Assembly: GCA_039804165.1 (NCBI GenBank)
Contig: JBDRZZ010000001.1
Location: 92,962-156,961 of the forward strand
Length of the DNA stretch: 64,000 nt
Direction: 5' to 3'
DNA from: a candidate division WOR-3 bacterium
Lineage (GTDB): Bacteria; Hydrothermota; UBA3072
The notes beneath the pieces were generated by a model that had not been told where the DNA came from, made no database searches, and worked only from the letters and a program-made list of their open reading frames with translations. Positions 37,164-46,623 of this stretch are shown here, piece after piece. Position 1 is the stretch's first letter. Each line of letters starts with the position of its first letter. Made by a program: the position numbers and the translations under genes.

Positions 37164-38175
37164 TAATACCTCCTGCCATATAGGCTATTATTAAAGCTGT
37201 TCCTCCACTTGAAATAAAAGGTAGGGGTATTCCGGTTACTGGGAAAATTCCTGTTGATACATAGATGTGAATCAGGGTGAAAGCTCCTAAAAATATTATT
37301 AATCCTAACCCTAAGAGCATTGTATATTGATCTTTGGCTTTCAAACTTACCTTTATAGCACTTATAAGATAAATTAGAAATAAGCCGGCCACAAAAATAC
37401 AACCTGCAAATCCCAATTCTTCTCCGATAATTGAAAATATAAAGTCTGAATCTGGCAGAGGGATATAGAAAAATTTTTCCATTCCACTTCCTAACCCAAG
37501 GCCTGAAAAACCTCCATGAGAGATAGCTTGAACAGTTGCAGTAATTGCTTCTTTAGAGAAGTGGTTTGTGAGCCTTCTAATTGCATATCCTTTTGTACTT
37601 ATGAAAAGTATCCCTAAGAGCATTGTTGTTAAAAAGAAAATGCCGAGATTTCTAATTTCCGTTCCATTTAAGAAAAGCATTATTGTGCCAAGAAGTAAGG
37701 AAAGAAGAGCCATAGAGATGTCAGGCTGAATAATTATTAAAGCCATTATGATGGAGATAATGGAGATGGAAGTCCAGAAATTTCTCTTCTTTGCCAAAAA
37801 GAGGATAAGAGAGAATTGAGCAAAAATAGAAGGTTGAAAAGAGAACTTTAAATGGAAGGCTTTTATTAATAGCCATCTTTTTGCTCCGTTTATTTCTACT
37901 CCACAAAGATGGGTTAAAATTAAAAGGAAAATTGCAAGTATTGTGAAGAATAGACTGAATTCTTCCCAAAATTTTGGTTTTATTTTTGATATTAAAAAGA
38001 ATAATGTAAGGGCAAATGCAAATATAATTAATTGCTTGATGAAAGAGTTTGGGATTACAGTCTTAAAAATTGATATTCCAGAGCTAGCAGAGAAAACCAT
38101 AACAAGCCCAAAAGCTCCAAGAATTAAAGGGATAATTTCCACAGGTGTTATGCTTACTCTTTTTATTTTATACAT
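37060..38175 (-). CDS. ftsW: Lipid II polymerase FtsW (SEDS family)
   Basis: 371 aa, with about ten membrane helices. SEDS motifs are present: GVEINGAKRWL, GLGLGSGMEKFFYIPLPDSDFIFSIIGEELGFAGC, GIPLPFISSGGTALI. It polymerises septal glycan chains with FtsI. The last 28 or so residues (NNNYIGWRNRRPHL to RKKRI) are encoded within the first 104 nt of murG and are basic and hydrophilic, a cytoplasmic tail. FtsW rather than RodA is inferred from the dcw position. Confidence 0.93.
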   Translation of the reverse strand: MYKIKRVSITPVEIIPLILGAFGLVMVFSASSGISIFKTVIPNSFIKQLIIFAFALTLFFLISKIKPKFWEEFSLFFTILAIFLLILTHLCGVEINGAKRWLLIKAFHLKFSFQPSIFAQFSLILFLAKKRNFWTSISIISIIMALIIIQPDISMALLSLLLGTIMLFLNGTEIRNLGIFFLTTMLLGILFISTKGYAIRRLTNHFSKEAITATVQAISHGGFSGLGLGSGMEKFFYIPLPDSDFIFSIIGEELGFAGCIFVAGLFLIYLISAIKVSLKAKDQYTMLLGLGLIIFLGAFTLIHIYVSTGIFPVTGIPLPFISSGGTALIIAYMAGGIIVSIQKNNNYIGWRNRRPHLSGTRGSQGIRKKRI

Positions 38176-39458
38176 AATAATCTCTTTACCTCTTTTTTAA
38201 AGATATTACCTCTTTCTGCAAAATCTTTGAACCAATCAAAGCTTGAAGCTCCTGGAGAGAGAATAATTTTTTCGCAATTTGAATTTAAAGCCTTTTCTAT
38301 AGCTTCTTTCATTGAGGAAGCGGAGGAAAAATTATTAAATTTTGCCCTTTTTAGAGCTTTTTCCATTTCTGGAGTTGACTCTCCAATTAACACAACAAAC
38401 TTAGCCAAATTTTTTATTGCGAAGATAATTGGGTTAATATCTTTTACTTTCATTCTTCCTCCAACTATAACGCAAGAAGCGGGAAAACTCTGGAGAGATT
38501 TTACAAAAGCGATTGGATTTGTGCACATAGAGTTATTTATTATCCATAAATCTTTTCTCTTAACCACCGTTTCCATTCTATGAGGGACTCCTTTAAATGT
38601 TTTAATTCTTTTTCTTATTTCTTTTTTATTTACTCCTATAATACTTGCGATTAGAGACGCAATCATTCCATCTTCAATAAATGCTTCTCCCTTGATGAAT
38701 AAATCTTCTTCCTTAAAGATTTCTCCCCCTTCTCTATCTTTTATAGATGAACCATTAAGATATATGTCTGCGTTTCCCTTAAGGGAGAAATATAGAGTTT
38801 TTGAAGATAACTTTAAAGAAGATAAAATTTTATCGTCTTTATTGAGAATGGAATAATCTTCTTTTCTTTGATTTTTAAAAATGTTTAATTTTGCTTTTAG
38901 ATACTCTTCTAAGCTTGAATGTCTATCTAAATGGTCTGGGGAGATGTTAGTAATTGTGGCTATCCATGGGTGAAATTTTTCTATTCTTTCAAGTTGATAC
39001 GAGGAAACTTCTATCACGGTTATAGAATCTTCTTTTGTTTTTTCTACAAGGCTACTTAAGGGTTTTCCTGGATAGATGTTTCCTCCTAAAAGAACTCTTT
39101 CTTTGAGGGGTCCTTTTAGAATGTGGTGAGTTAAAGCTGCTGTCGTTGTTTTCCCATTTGTTCCTGTTATTGCTATAATCTTTCCTTTTATGTATCTTGA
39201 GGCAAATTCTATTTCTCCAATAATAGGGATTTTTTTCTCTTTCGCTTTTAGAAGAATTGGGATATTAGGAGAGACTCCAGGAGAAACAACCAATAAATCC
39301 ATTTGGAGTAATTTATCTGTGTGTTTCCCTGTTTCGTTAGGATATGGGATCTCGGAAGGCTTATGAGTTAAATCACTCACAAAAGGAGTTTCTCCTAATT
39401 TTTCTATTAGTTTTGCAACCGCTTTTCCGCTTCTTCCAAAACCTATAACACCAATCAT
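38163..39458 (-). CDS. murD: UDP-N-acetylmuramoylalanine-D-glutamate ligase MurD
   Basis: 431 aa. A Rossmann N-terminus (GVIGFGRSGKAVA), the ATP loop ITGTNGKTTTAAL (about 94-106), ITNISPDHLDRH and LSPGASSFDWFKDFAERGN near the C-terminus match MurD. It adds D-Glu. It overlaps ftsW by 13 nt. Confidence 0.95.
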   Translation of the reverse strand: MIGVIGFGRSGKAVAKLIEKLGETPFVSDLTHKPSEIPYPNETGKHTDKLLQMDLLVVSPGVSPNIPILLKAKEKKIPIIGEIEFASRYIKGKIIAITGTNGKTTTAALTHHILKGPLKERVLLGGNIYPGKPLSSLVEKTKEDSITVIEVSSYQLERIEKFHPWIATITNISPDHLDRHSSLEEYLKAKLNIFKNQRKEDYSILNKDDKILSSLKLSSKTLYFSLKGNADIYLNGSSIKDREGGEIFKEEDLFIKGEAFIEDGMIASLIASIIGVNKKEIRKRIKTFKGVPHRMETVVKRKDLWIINNSMCTNPIAFVKSLQSFPASCVIVGGRMKVKDINPIIFAIKNLAKFVVLIGESTPEMEKALKRAKFNNFSSASSMKEAIEKALNSNCEKIILSPGASSFDWFKDFAERGNIFKKEVKRLLCIK

Positions 39459-39459
39459 T

Positions 39460-40536
39460 TTATCTTATTTTTAAGGTGCTTAGTCCAAGTAAGGCAAACA
39501 TAATTCCAAAAATCCAGAATCTTATTACTATTTTTGATTCAGCCCACCCTAATAGGTGAAAATGATGATGAATGGGTGCCATTTTGAAAATTCTTTTTTT
39601 TCTCAATTTGAAAGAGCACACTTGAAGAATTACAGATATTGTTTCTATTACAAACATTCCTCCAATTATAAATAGAAGAATTTCGTGTTTTAGAAGAACG
39701 GCAGTAAGCCCTAAGATTCCTCCAATACTAAGAGAACCTGTGTCACCCATAAAAATTTCTGCCGGATGAGAATTGAACCACAAAAATCCAATAGCGGCTC
39801 CTACAAATCCGGCACAGAATACAGTTATTTCTCCGCTTCCTGGTATATAAAGAATGTTAAGATATTTTGCGAATTTTGCATTTCCAGTGACATAAGCAAT
39901 TATTGCAAAAGCAGATGCTATAATTCCAGAAAGACCGATTGCAAGCCCGTCCATTCCATCTGTTAAATTCACTGCATTTGTTGTTCCTAATATAACAAGA
40001 ATGATAAAAGGTATATAGAAGAAACCAAGATTAATAAATACATTTTTAAAAAAGGGTATGGTTGTTAAAGTTTCGTAGCCAATTTTTGATGGGAACAAAA
40101 TAAGAAGGAACCCTAAAAAGATGATAGGAATACTCTGGATAACTATTTTGGTAAGCACATTAAAACCTTCACCTCTTTTGACTTTTATGTAATCGTCAAA
40201 AATTCCGGCTCCGCCCATCCAGATAGTAATCCCAATAAGATATAAGATGAAAGGATTTCTTATATCTGCCCATAAGAGGACAGAAATAAGGAGGGAAGTT
40301 ATTATTAAGATACCCCCCATTGTTGGAGTTCCTTCTTTTTCTTTATGAGTAGCTTTTATCCATTTTGAGATCGATTCTTTTAGGTTTTTTCTTTTTAAAA
40401 AGGCGATAAATTTTCTTCCAAAAATTAAAGAAAATAGCAAAGAAGTTATTGCGGCATAGGCGGCTCTAAATGTGATATAGCGCAAGAGGTTGAAGATTAT
40501 GTGATTTTCCCTTAAAGGGGAGAGTAAGTAGAACAA
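39460..40536 (-). CDS. mraY: Phospho-N-acetylmuramoyl-pentapeptide transferase MraY
   Basis: 358 aa with ten predicted membrane helices. The signature EGTPTMGGILI, GIFDDYIKV (catalytic DD), NAVNLTDGMDGLAIG, MGDTGSLSIGG and PIHHHFHLLGW are all present. It makes lipid I from undecaprenyl phosphate. The TTG start has AAGGAGG about eight bases upstream. It overlaps murF by 25 nt. Confidence 0.96.
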   Translation of the reverse strand: MFYLLSPLRENHIIFNLLRYITFRAAYAAITSLLFSLIFGRKFIAFLKRKNLKESISKWIKATHKEKEGTPTMGGILIITSLLISVLLWADIRNPFILYLIGITIWMGGAGIFDDYIKVKRGEGFNVLTKIVIQSIPIIFLGFLLILFPSKIGYETLTTIPFFKNVFINLGFFYIPFIILVILGTTNAVNLTDGMDGLAIGLSGIIASAFAIIAYVTGNAKFAKYLNILYIPGSGEITVFCAGFVGAAIGFLWFNSHPAEIFMGDTGSLSIGGILGLTAVLLKHEILLFIIGGMFVIETISVILQVCSFKLRKKRIFKMAPIHHHFHLLGWAESKIVIRFWIFGIMFALLGLSTLKIR

Positions 40537-41852
40537 TTTTTTTCCTCCTTTATTAATTTATCCACTAAAGTTTCAAGTTTTAATGCTCTTGAGGATTTAA
40601 ATAAGATTGTATCACCACAACGAAGAATTTCCTTAAGAATCTGGAGGGCTTCTTCTTTATCTTTTGCAAAGTGACCACCTGAGAATCCTTCTAAGAAACC
40701 TTTTGCTTCTTCTCCAATCACAATTAATTCGTTTATTAAAAGTTTAAGTCGTTCCCCCATTCTTTTGTGAAGGGAAAAGCTTGCTTCTCCTAATTCTAAC
40801 ATTGGTCCAAGGACAACGACTTTTCTCCCGGGCATAAGGGGAAGAAAAGCAATGGCATTTAAAAGGGAATCAGGATTACTATTATAGGTATCATCTATAA
40901 TGTTATAGTCTCCTGTAATTTTTATTTCCATTCTATGAGGAGAATTTTTTATTTTTAAAAGCCCTTTTTGAATTTTTCTTTTTTCTAATCCATAATAAAG
41001 ACCAATGCTAACCGCAAACATAGCACATCTAAGAAGTCCTCTGCTTGGAAGTTTGATTAAGAATTGTTTATCTTTAGTGGAAAAAATAGTGCCATTTATT
41101 GATTCCTCTATTATTTTAAAAACAAAATCATTGCCTTCAGAGAAGCCTACTTTTATTAGTTTATCCATTTTGATTTTTCTGAGGAGGGGGTCATCTCCAT
41201 TTATAAATAAAGGCCCCTTAAGACCGCTTATTATATCGAGTTTCTCTCTCAGGACTCCTTCTTTATTTTTAAAAGCTTCTAAATGAGTTGAACCAATTCC
41301 TGTTATAACTCCAAGATCAGGTTCAACAATTTCAGATAATCTTTTTATTTCTCCAAATTTGTTTGTTCCTAATTCTAAAACTGCTATTTTCTCATCTTCT
41401 AATCTAAAAAGATTTAAGGGAACCCCGATAAGATTATTGTAATTTTTAAAACTTATAAGGGTTGGATAAGAAGTGCTGAAAACTGCGCCAATAAAGTCTT
41501 TTGTGGTTGTTTTACCTATTGAACCTGTCACTGCGATTGTGAAGACGTTCCTTTCTTTTTTATAATAAGAAGCCAAATCTCCTAAACTTTTTAAAGAGTC
41601 TTTAACAAGTATTATTTCACTTCCTTTTATTTCTTTTTCAGACACGGCGGGGAGTTTTGATTTTTTTGTCGCTTCTTTAATAAAATCATGCCCATCGAAG
41701 TTTTTACCTTTTAAAGCAAAAAATATTTCTTTCTCTTTTATTTTTCTTGAATCTACAGAAACTCCAGAAACAACTCTATTTTTTAAACTTTTATTTCCTA
41801 TATACTTTCCCTTTAAGACTTTTATCACTTTTTCAAGAGTTATTTCTTTCAT
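40512..41852 (-). CDS. murF: UDP-MurNAc-tripeptide-D-Ala-D-Ala ligase MurF
   Basis: 446 aa. VSVDSRKIKEKEIFFALKG at the N-terminus, the P-loop TGSIGKTTTKDFI (about 111-123), AVLELGTNKFGEI and IDDTYNSNPDSL support MurF. It adds D-Ala-D-Ala. No ddl gene for making that dipeptide is seen in this cluster. ATGA-type overlap with murE. Confidence 0.95.
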   Translation of the reverse strand: MKEITLEKVIKVLKGKYIGNKSLKNRVVSGVSVDSRKIKEKEIFFALKGKNFDGHDFIKEATKKSKLPAVSEKEIKGSEIILVKDSLKSLGDLASYYKKERNVFTIAVTGSIGKTTTKDFIGAVFSTSYPTLISFKNYNNLIGVPLNLFRLEDEKIAVLELGTNKFGEIKRLSEIVEPDLGVITGIGSTHLEAFKNKEGVLREKLDIISGLKGPLFINGDDPLLRKIKMDKLIKVGFSEGNDFVFKIIEESINGTIFSTKDKQFLIKLPSRGLLRCAMFAVSIGLYYGLEKRKIQKGLLKIKNSPHRMEIKITGDYNIIDDTYNSNPDSLLNAIAFLPLMPGRKVVVLGPMLELGEASFSLHKRMGERLKLLINELIVIGEEAKGFLEGFSGGHFAKDKEEALQILKEILRCGDTILFKSSRALKLETLVDKLIKEEKNCSTYSPL

Positions 41853-43276
41853 TTTTTATAAAACTCCTCAACGCATTCTTTGTCAGAGAAAGGGAATCTT
41901 TCCCCTTTTATTTCTTGATAATCTTCATGTCCTTTTCCTGCGATTAGGATAAAATCTCCTTCCTCTGCAATTGAAAGAGCTTTAAAGATGGCTTCTTTTC
42001 TGTCCACCAATCTCGTAGCGTTATTTTTTTCAATTCCCTTAAATATGTCATCAATTATCGCTTCGGGTTCTTCATCTCTGGGATTGTCTGAAGTTACAAT
42101 TATTAAATCTGAAAGATTTGAAGCCACATTACCCATTAAACTTCTTTTTCCTTTGTCTCTATTTCCACCCGCTCCAAAGACTGTTATTATTCTTTTGGGA
42201 TTGTATTCTCTAAGACACAAGATAGTAGAGAATAAAGCATCTGGAGTATGAGCGTAATCTATGAATACAGAAATTCCTTCTTTCGCTTTAACTTTTTGGA
42301 GCCTTCCAGGAGGAATAGGAGAATTTTCTATCCTCTCTTTTATTTCCGAGTCTTGTAGCTTCTCTAAAATTCCAATAGACGTAGCAGCGAGAATATTTAA
42401 GGCATTAAATTTACCCAAAAGGGGACTAGATATTTCAAAACTTCTTCCAAGACCTTCGATTTTTAAAACAATTCCATCTTTAGAATTTTTAAGAATTTCT
42501 CCTCTAATATTTCCTCTGTTTAGTCCAAAAGTCACAACCTTAGATTTTGAATTTCTAATTATGTTTGAAGAATTAGGGTCATCAGCATTTATTACAGCTA
42601 TTTTATCCTCTTTAAGAGTTTCAAAGAATTTTGCTTTTGCATCAAGATAATTTTCGAAGGTTTTGTGATAATCCAAGTGATCTCTTGAAATGTTTGTGAA
42701 TATAGCATAATCGAAGTCTATATCTTTAACTCTATCTTGGTCTATACCGATAGAAGAGACTTCAATAATGGCTGTTTTTAAATTATTCCTATAAGCTTCT
42801 TGTAATTCTTTGTGGAGAAGGATTGGAGAAGGGGTTGTATTTATGGCTTTTATATTACTTTTAATTCCAAAGTATTTCACTGTGGTGAAACAGATGGATG
42901 AGGGGAAGAGAGAAGAGAGGAGATAACAAGTTGTAGTTTTCCCGTTCGTTCCTGTTACTCCAATTACCTTTAATTTTTCTGAAGGATTACCATAATAATT
43001 AGAAGCAATCTTAGAAAGAGCAGTTCTTGTATTAGGAACAAGGATATAAGGAAAATTTTCCGGTGGTTCTTTCTCTACAACAAGGAGAGAAGCTCCTTTA
43101 TTTAAAGCTTCTTGACAGAATTCGTGTCCATCAAATTTTTCTCCTCTTATAGCTATAAAGAGATTCCCCTTTTTCACTGTTCGAGAGTCTGTTGATATTC
43201 CTGTAATTTCTTCTATATTATAATTTCTTTTTATAATTTCAATTCCATTTAGTAGTTCTTCAATTTTTTTGTTCAT
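41849..43276 (-). CDS. murE: UDP-MurNAc-tripeptide synthetase MurE (meso-DAP type)
   Basis: 475 aa. GISTDSRTVKKGNLFIAIRG at the N-terminus, P-loop TGTNGKTTTCYLL, FTNISRDHLDYH and DYAHTPDAL are typical. The substrate motif reads DNPRDEEP, the DNPR form of meso-diaminopimelate-adding enzymes, rather than the Lys-type sequence. This implies meso-DAP peptidoglycan. Confidence 0.95.
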   Translation of the reverse strand: MNKKIEELLNGIEIIKRNYNIEEITGISTDSRTVKKGNLFIAIRGEKFDGHEFCQEALNKGASLLVVEKEPPENFPYILVPNTRTALSKIASNYYGNPSEKLKVIGVTGTNGKTTTCYLLSSLFPSSICFTTVKYFGIKSNIKAINTTPSPILLHKELQEAYRNNLKTAIIEVSSIGIDQDRVKDIDFDYAIFTNISRDHLDYHKTFENYLDAKAKFFETLKEDKIAVINADDPNSSNIIRNSKSKVVTFGLNRGNIRGEILKNSKDGIVLKIEGLGRSFEISSPLLGKFNALNILAATSIGILEKLQDSEIKERIENSPIPPGRLQKVKAKEGISVFIDYAHTPDALFSTILCLREYNPKRIITVFGAGGNRDKGKRSLMGNVASNLSDLIIVTSDNPRDEEPEAIIDDIFKGIEKNNATRLVDRKEAIFKALSIAEEGDFILIAGKGHEDYQEIKGERFPFSDKECVEEFYKK

Positions 43277-44949
43277 AATAAATTTTCTCTATATCCTTTA
43301 TATAAAATGATTCTTTTTACAATTTCTTTGAAAGCGGGACAGGCGGTTTCAGAAGCATAATAAGGAGTTCCAATATCATCTATAAATATTCCTAACACAA
43401 ATTCTGGATCTGGGTAAGGAAAGAGTCCAATGAAAGAAGAAACATATCTCCCTTTTACATAATTCCCATCTTTTACTTTCCAGGCAGTCCCAGTTTTTCC
43501 CGCAATGGGAAGAAGAGAAAGATAAGCAGTGCTTCCCGTTCCCTCTATTGTCACCTCATGTAAGATATCAAGAAGAATTTTGCATTCTTCGGGATATGCA
43601 ATTTTCCGAATTTCCTCTTTTTTACTTCTCTTTATGATTTTACCTTCTTTTCCAATGGCTTTCATAATTCTTGGTTTAAGAAGAATACCATTATTTCCTA
43701 TAGCTTGGTAAATCATTACCATTTGGAGTGGAGTTGCTGATACTCCTTGGCCAAAAGACATTGTGGCAAGTTGGATGTTTTTCTCTTTTGGGAGATTTGG
43801 GAGTCTTCCTGGATATTCTGCGGGTAGATCCACTCCTGTTTTACAACCTATTCCCATAAGTCTTGCTGTATTGTAAAACGCTTTTTTCCCAATTTTTTCT
43901 CCGATTGTTATAAAACCAACGTTGGATGAATAAATTATGGATTCTCTAAAAGTATAAGCAGAATGAGGATGGACATCTTTGAATGTTTTTCCTGCAAATT
44001 TTATAATAGAGGTATCTACAATGGTGTCCTTTATTGGAAGCCCTTCTTTTATATAAGCAAGAGCAGGGATTAACTTGAAAATGGAACCTGGTTCAAATTC
44101 CCAAGAAATACAGGAATTAAGTTTCCATCCATTTTCTGGATTAAATTCGGGGATGTTTACCATTCCGAAAATTTCTCCTGTTTTTACGGAAACACAAATC
44201 CCCATTACTTGAGCCGCATTAGTTCTTTCTTTAAGTTTTTCTAATTCTTCATTTATGATATATTGGATTGGAAGGTCTATTGTAAGATAAATGTCGTAAC
44301 CCTTTACAGGCTCTTTATGTCCAAATTCATATCTTTTTAGAAGACTTATCCCTGAACTCCTTGGAACCTCTAAAAAGTAAGCCCATCCATCCTTCCCTTT
44401 TAGAAACTCATTATATTCAGACTCAACGCCTGCTATACCTTTTCTTTCCCAATTAAGAGCTCCCAGAAAGCTTCTCCCTAAAGATTTTGAGGGATAGAAT
44501 CTGAACCATTCTTTAACAGCGTATATTCCGGGAATATTTATTTTTTCTATAGTTGAGTCTGGAATTCCCCGGGCTATTTTTATAAATTCAGAATTGCTTT
44601 TAAGAAGGGAGAGGAGTTCTTCTTTTTTCCCTAAATTATGATAAGAGAGTTTTGTTGCAGTTTCTTCTAGATTTTTAATTGAGCCTTTTTTTGCGTAAAG
44701 AGTAAACATTTTTAAATCTGTGGCGAGAATTCTTCCATTTCTATCTAATATGTCGCCTCTACGAGCTTCTAACGAAAGTAATCTCAGCTGTTTTTCCTTT
44801 GTATATTTGCTTATTTCTTTAGATTTTATTAGTTGAAGGTAAAATAGCCTTCCCAAAATAAGAAACCATAAAAGGCAAAATAAAGTAATTATGATTTTTG
44901 CTTTTAATTTTGATTTTTCTATTTGCATAGTTTTTTTAAAAATCTTCAA
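43273..44949 (-). CDS. ftsI: Septal peptidoglycan transpeptidase FtsI/PBP3
   Basis: 558 aa from a TTG start with GGAGAGG about nine bases upstream. One N-terminal membrane helix (about 20-40) precedes the class B PBP dimerisation domain (EARRGDILDRNGRILATD) and the transpeptidase with SxxK in EPGSIFKLIP, SSN (IYSSNVGF) and KTGT. It has no PASTA domain. It crosslinks septal peptidoglycan with FtsW. It overlaps ftsL by 14 nt. Confidence 0.94.
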   Translation of the reverse strand: MKIFKKTMQIEKSKLKAKIIITLFCLLWFLILGRLFYLQLIKSKEISKYTKEKQLRLLSLEARRGDILDRNGRILATDLKMFTLYAKKGSIKNLEETATKLSYHNLGKKEELLSLLKSNSEFIKIARGIPDSTIEKINIPGIYAVKEWFRFYPSKSLGRSFLGALNWERKGIAGVESEYNEFLKGKDGWAYFLEVPRSSGISLLKRYEFGHKEPVKGYDIYLTIDLPIQYIINEELEKLKERTNAAQVMGICVSVKTGEIFGMVNIPEFNPENGWKLNSCISWEFEPGSIFKLIPALAYIKEGLPIKDTIVDTSIIKFAGKTFKDVHPHSAYTFRESIIYSSNVGFITIGEKIGKKAFYNTARLMGIGCKTGVDLPAEYPGRLPNLPKEKNIQLATMSFGQGVSATPLQMVMIYQAIGNNGILLKPRIMKAIGKEGKIIKRSKKEEIRKIAYPEECKILLDILHEVTIEGTGSTAYLSLLPIAGKTGTAWKVKDGNYVKGRYVSSFIGLFPYPDPEFVLGIFIDDIGTPYYASETACPAFKEIVKRIILYKGYRENLL

Positions 44950-45202
44950 TTTTTAAAACCTCTCCTTTTTCTGGATATTTCATATTTAAAATATTTTGCG
45001 CCTTTTTCTCTATTGCTTCTGGATGAGTTTCTTCTCTCCACATTGATTCAAGAAACATTACACTTCTTTCCAGATTTTGGACTTCTGTTGTTAATTTAGA
45101 TATTTTTATATTTAGGGAATTAATCAAATTTTTTTTAAAGATATGAAAGATAAAAGGAGATACAAGGAATAAAATTAAAATTAGTAGCTTTATTATTTTC
45201 AT
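44936..45202 (-). CDS. ftsL: FtsL-like divisome protein
   Basis: 88 aa. A membrane helix (about 3-20) and a coiled coil (about 32-60, ISKLTTEVQNLERSVMFLES) followed by HPEAIEKKAQNILNMKYPEKGE. Sequence similarity within this family is weak, so the call depends on size, topology and place between rsmH and ftsI. It is expected to bind FtsB/FtsQ in the divisome. Confidence 0.75.
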   Translation of the reverse strand: MKIIKLLILILFLVSPFIFHIFKKNLINSLNIKISKLTTEVQNLERSVMFLESMWREETHPEAIEKKAQNILNMKYPEKGEVLKIEDF

Positions 45203-46080
45203 TTTTCAAACACCCTAAGATGAGCACTTCTACATCTTGGATTTTTTAAAAATTCAGCTTTTGAGGGTAAGATGGGTTTCTTTGTGATAAATTTCAAATT
45301 GTTTTCTCTTGTTTTACTACACACTAATTTTTCTTCTTTACTATGATAAGTTATTACAACGAGTTTTCCTTTTTCTTTTAAGAGATTTGCTGCAGAGTTA
45401 ATCCCTTTTTCGATATTTAAAAACTCCTCATTCACTGCGATTCTTAAGGCTTGGAAAACCTTAGAAAGATGTTTGTGGGCTCTTTCTCTCGGCACACTTT
45501 TTCTTACAATAAGAGCAAGTTCAGAGGTGCTTTGGGGGATCTCTTTTTTTATTTTTTGAGCTATTACTTTGGAAAATTTCTCTTCTCCATATAGATAGAG
45601 TATTTCTGCTATTTTTTTCTCACTCCAGTTTTCAATTATATCTTTTGCGGTTGTTCCTCCTTTTCCGTATCTCATGTCAAGAGGTCCTTCTTTTCTGTAA
45701 GAAAAGCCTCTTTCAGGATCGTCCAATTGGTAAGAAGAAATACCGAAATCAAAGAGGATACCATCAACTTTAATATTTAGAAATCGATCCATATATCCGT
45801 AATTCCCTATAACTAATAAAACTCTTTTACCAAAGGCTCTTAATCTTTCAGAAGCAAGTTTAATTTGTTTTTTGTCAAGGTCAATCCCAATTACATTAGA
45901 TTCAGAATTTTTTAATATTGCAAGAGTATGACCTCCCAAGCCAACTGTTGCATCAATATAAACTCCTTTTTTATTCCATAAGAGATTTTTAAGAACTTCA
46001 TCCACCATTATAGGTAAATGGATGAGATTTTCTCCTCTTTTCATAAAATTTTTATATTCCAAGCTTTGAATACAAATCAT
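45199..46080 (-). CDS. rsmH: 16S rRNA (cytosine1402-N4)-methyltransferase
   Basis: 293 aa from ATG 46080 (AAGGATATAA upstream); a later ATG at 46044 has a worse RBS. Motifs HLPIMVDEVL, YIDATVGLGGHTLAIL, GILFDFGISSYQLDDPERGFSYRKEGPLDMRYG and VITYHSKEEKLV (SAM-dependent methyltransferase MraW) are clear. It modifies C1402 of 16S rRNA. It overlaps mraZ by 29 nt. Confidence 0.95.
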   Translation of the reverse strand: MICIQSLEYKNFMKRGENLIHLPIMVDEVLKNLLWNKKGVYIDATVGLGGHTLAILKNSESNVIGIDLDKKQIKLASERLRAFGKRVLLVIGNYGYMDRFLNIKVDGILFDFGISSYQLDDPERGFSYRKEGPLDMRYGKGGTTAKDIIENWSEKKIAEILYLYGEEKFSKVIAQKIKKEIPQSTSELALIVRKSVPRERAHKHLSKVFQALRIAVNEEFLNIEKGINSAANLLKEKGKLVVITYHSKEEKLVCSKTRENNLKFITKKPILPSKAEFLKNPRCRSAHLRVFEK

Positions 46081-46489
46081 TTATATCCTTAAATTCTTTT
46101 GAGGAATGTTCTTTAAAAACAATTGGAGACCATAATTCGATTTTGTCAATCGCTCCTAAAAAGAAAACTTCCTCTTCTATTTTGGCGTATTCTCGTAATT
46201 CTTTTGGGAGAACTACTCTTCCCTGAGAATCCATAGATAGCTGTTCTGCACCATAAGAGAAGGCTCTTATTGCTTCTCTAATGCTTTTTTGGGAATATTT
46301 TTTTTCAGAAAGACTTTCTATAAATTCATTCCATTTTGAAAGAGGAAAAAGTAGAAGAGAAGTCTCAAAACCTTTTACTATATAAAAACTATTTTTGTCT
46401 TCTTTTTTTAAAGCCACCCTGAATTTAACGGGAACAAAAACCCTTCCCTTGTGGTCTATTGAATATATTTCGTTACCGATAAAATACAT
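46052..46489 (-). CDS. mraZ: Transcriptional regulator MraZ
   Basis: 145 aa from ATG 46489 (MYFIGNEIYSIDHKGRVFVPVKFR), preferred because this aligns with the normal N-terminus and has GAGGAGAGG upstream. Two SpoVT/AbrB-like halves are visible, each with a DxKGR/DSQGR type motif (DHKGRVFVP, DSQGRVVLPKELR). MraZ forms a ring that binds repeated GTGGG boxes and controls the dcw operon. Three such boxes lie just upstream, so autoregulation is likely. Confidence 0.94.
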   Translation of the reverse strand: MYFIGNEIYSIDHKGRVFVPVKFRVALKKEDKNSFYIVKGFETSLLLFPLSKWNEFIESLSEKKYSQKSIREAIRAFSYGAEQLSMDSQGRVVLPKELREYAKIEEEVFFLGAIDKIELWSPIVFKEHSSKEFKDINDLYSKLGI

Positions 46490-46514
46490 AACCTCTCCTC
46501 TCTTTAATAAAATT

Positions 46515-46540
46515 CCCCACTTTTCCCCACTTATCCCCAC
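46515..46540 (-). promoter_or_regulatory. MraZ operator: three GTGGGG boxes with 10-bp period
   Basis: On the minus strand GTGGGG occurs at 46540-46535, 46530-46525 and 46520-46515, exactly 10 bp apart with AT spacers. This matches the known MraZ binding pattern. The boxes start right after the -10 and cover the expected transcription start, so bound MraZ should repress. Confidence 0.9.
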
Positions 46541-46541
46541 T

Positions 46542-46570
46542 ATTATAAACAAAAATATTTATTTTGTCAA
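46542..46570 (-). promoter_or_regulatory. Consensus promoter of the dcw operon
   Basis: On the minus strand a perfect TTGACA (46570-46565), a 17-nt spacer and a perfect TATAAT (46547-46542). Transcription should start near 46535, giving a leader of about 46 nt with an RBS. Confidence 0.9.
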
Positions 46571-46595
46571 GGGGGAGGTTTAAAAAATTTTTCTC

Positions 46596-46623
46596 TTGAC
46601 ATATTTTAATATTGTATTATATT
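46596..46623 (+). promoter_or_regulatory. Promoter of the ytrA-ABC operon
   Basis: TTGACA (46596-46601), 16-nt spacer, TATATT (46618-46623). It is divergent from the mraZ promoter, with the two -35 boxes 25 bp apart. Confidence 0.75.
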
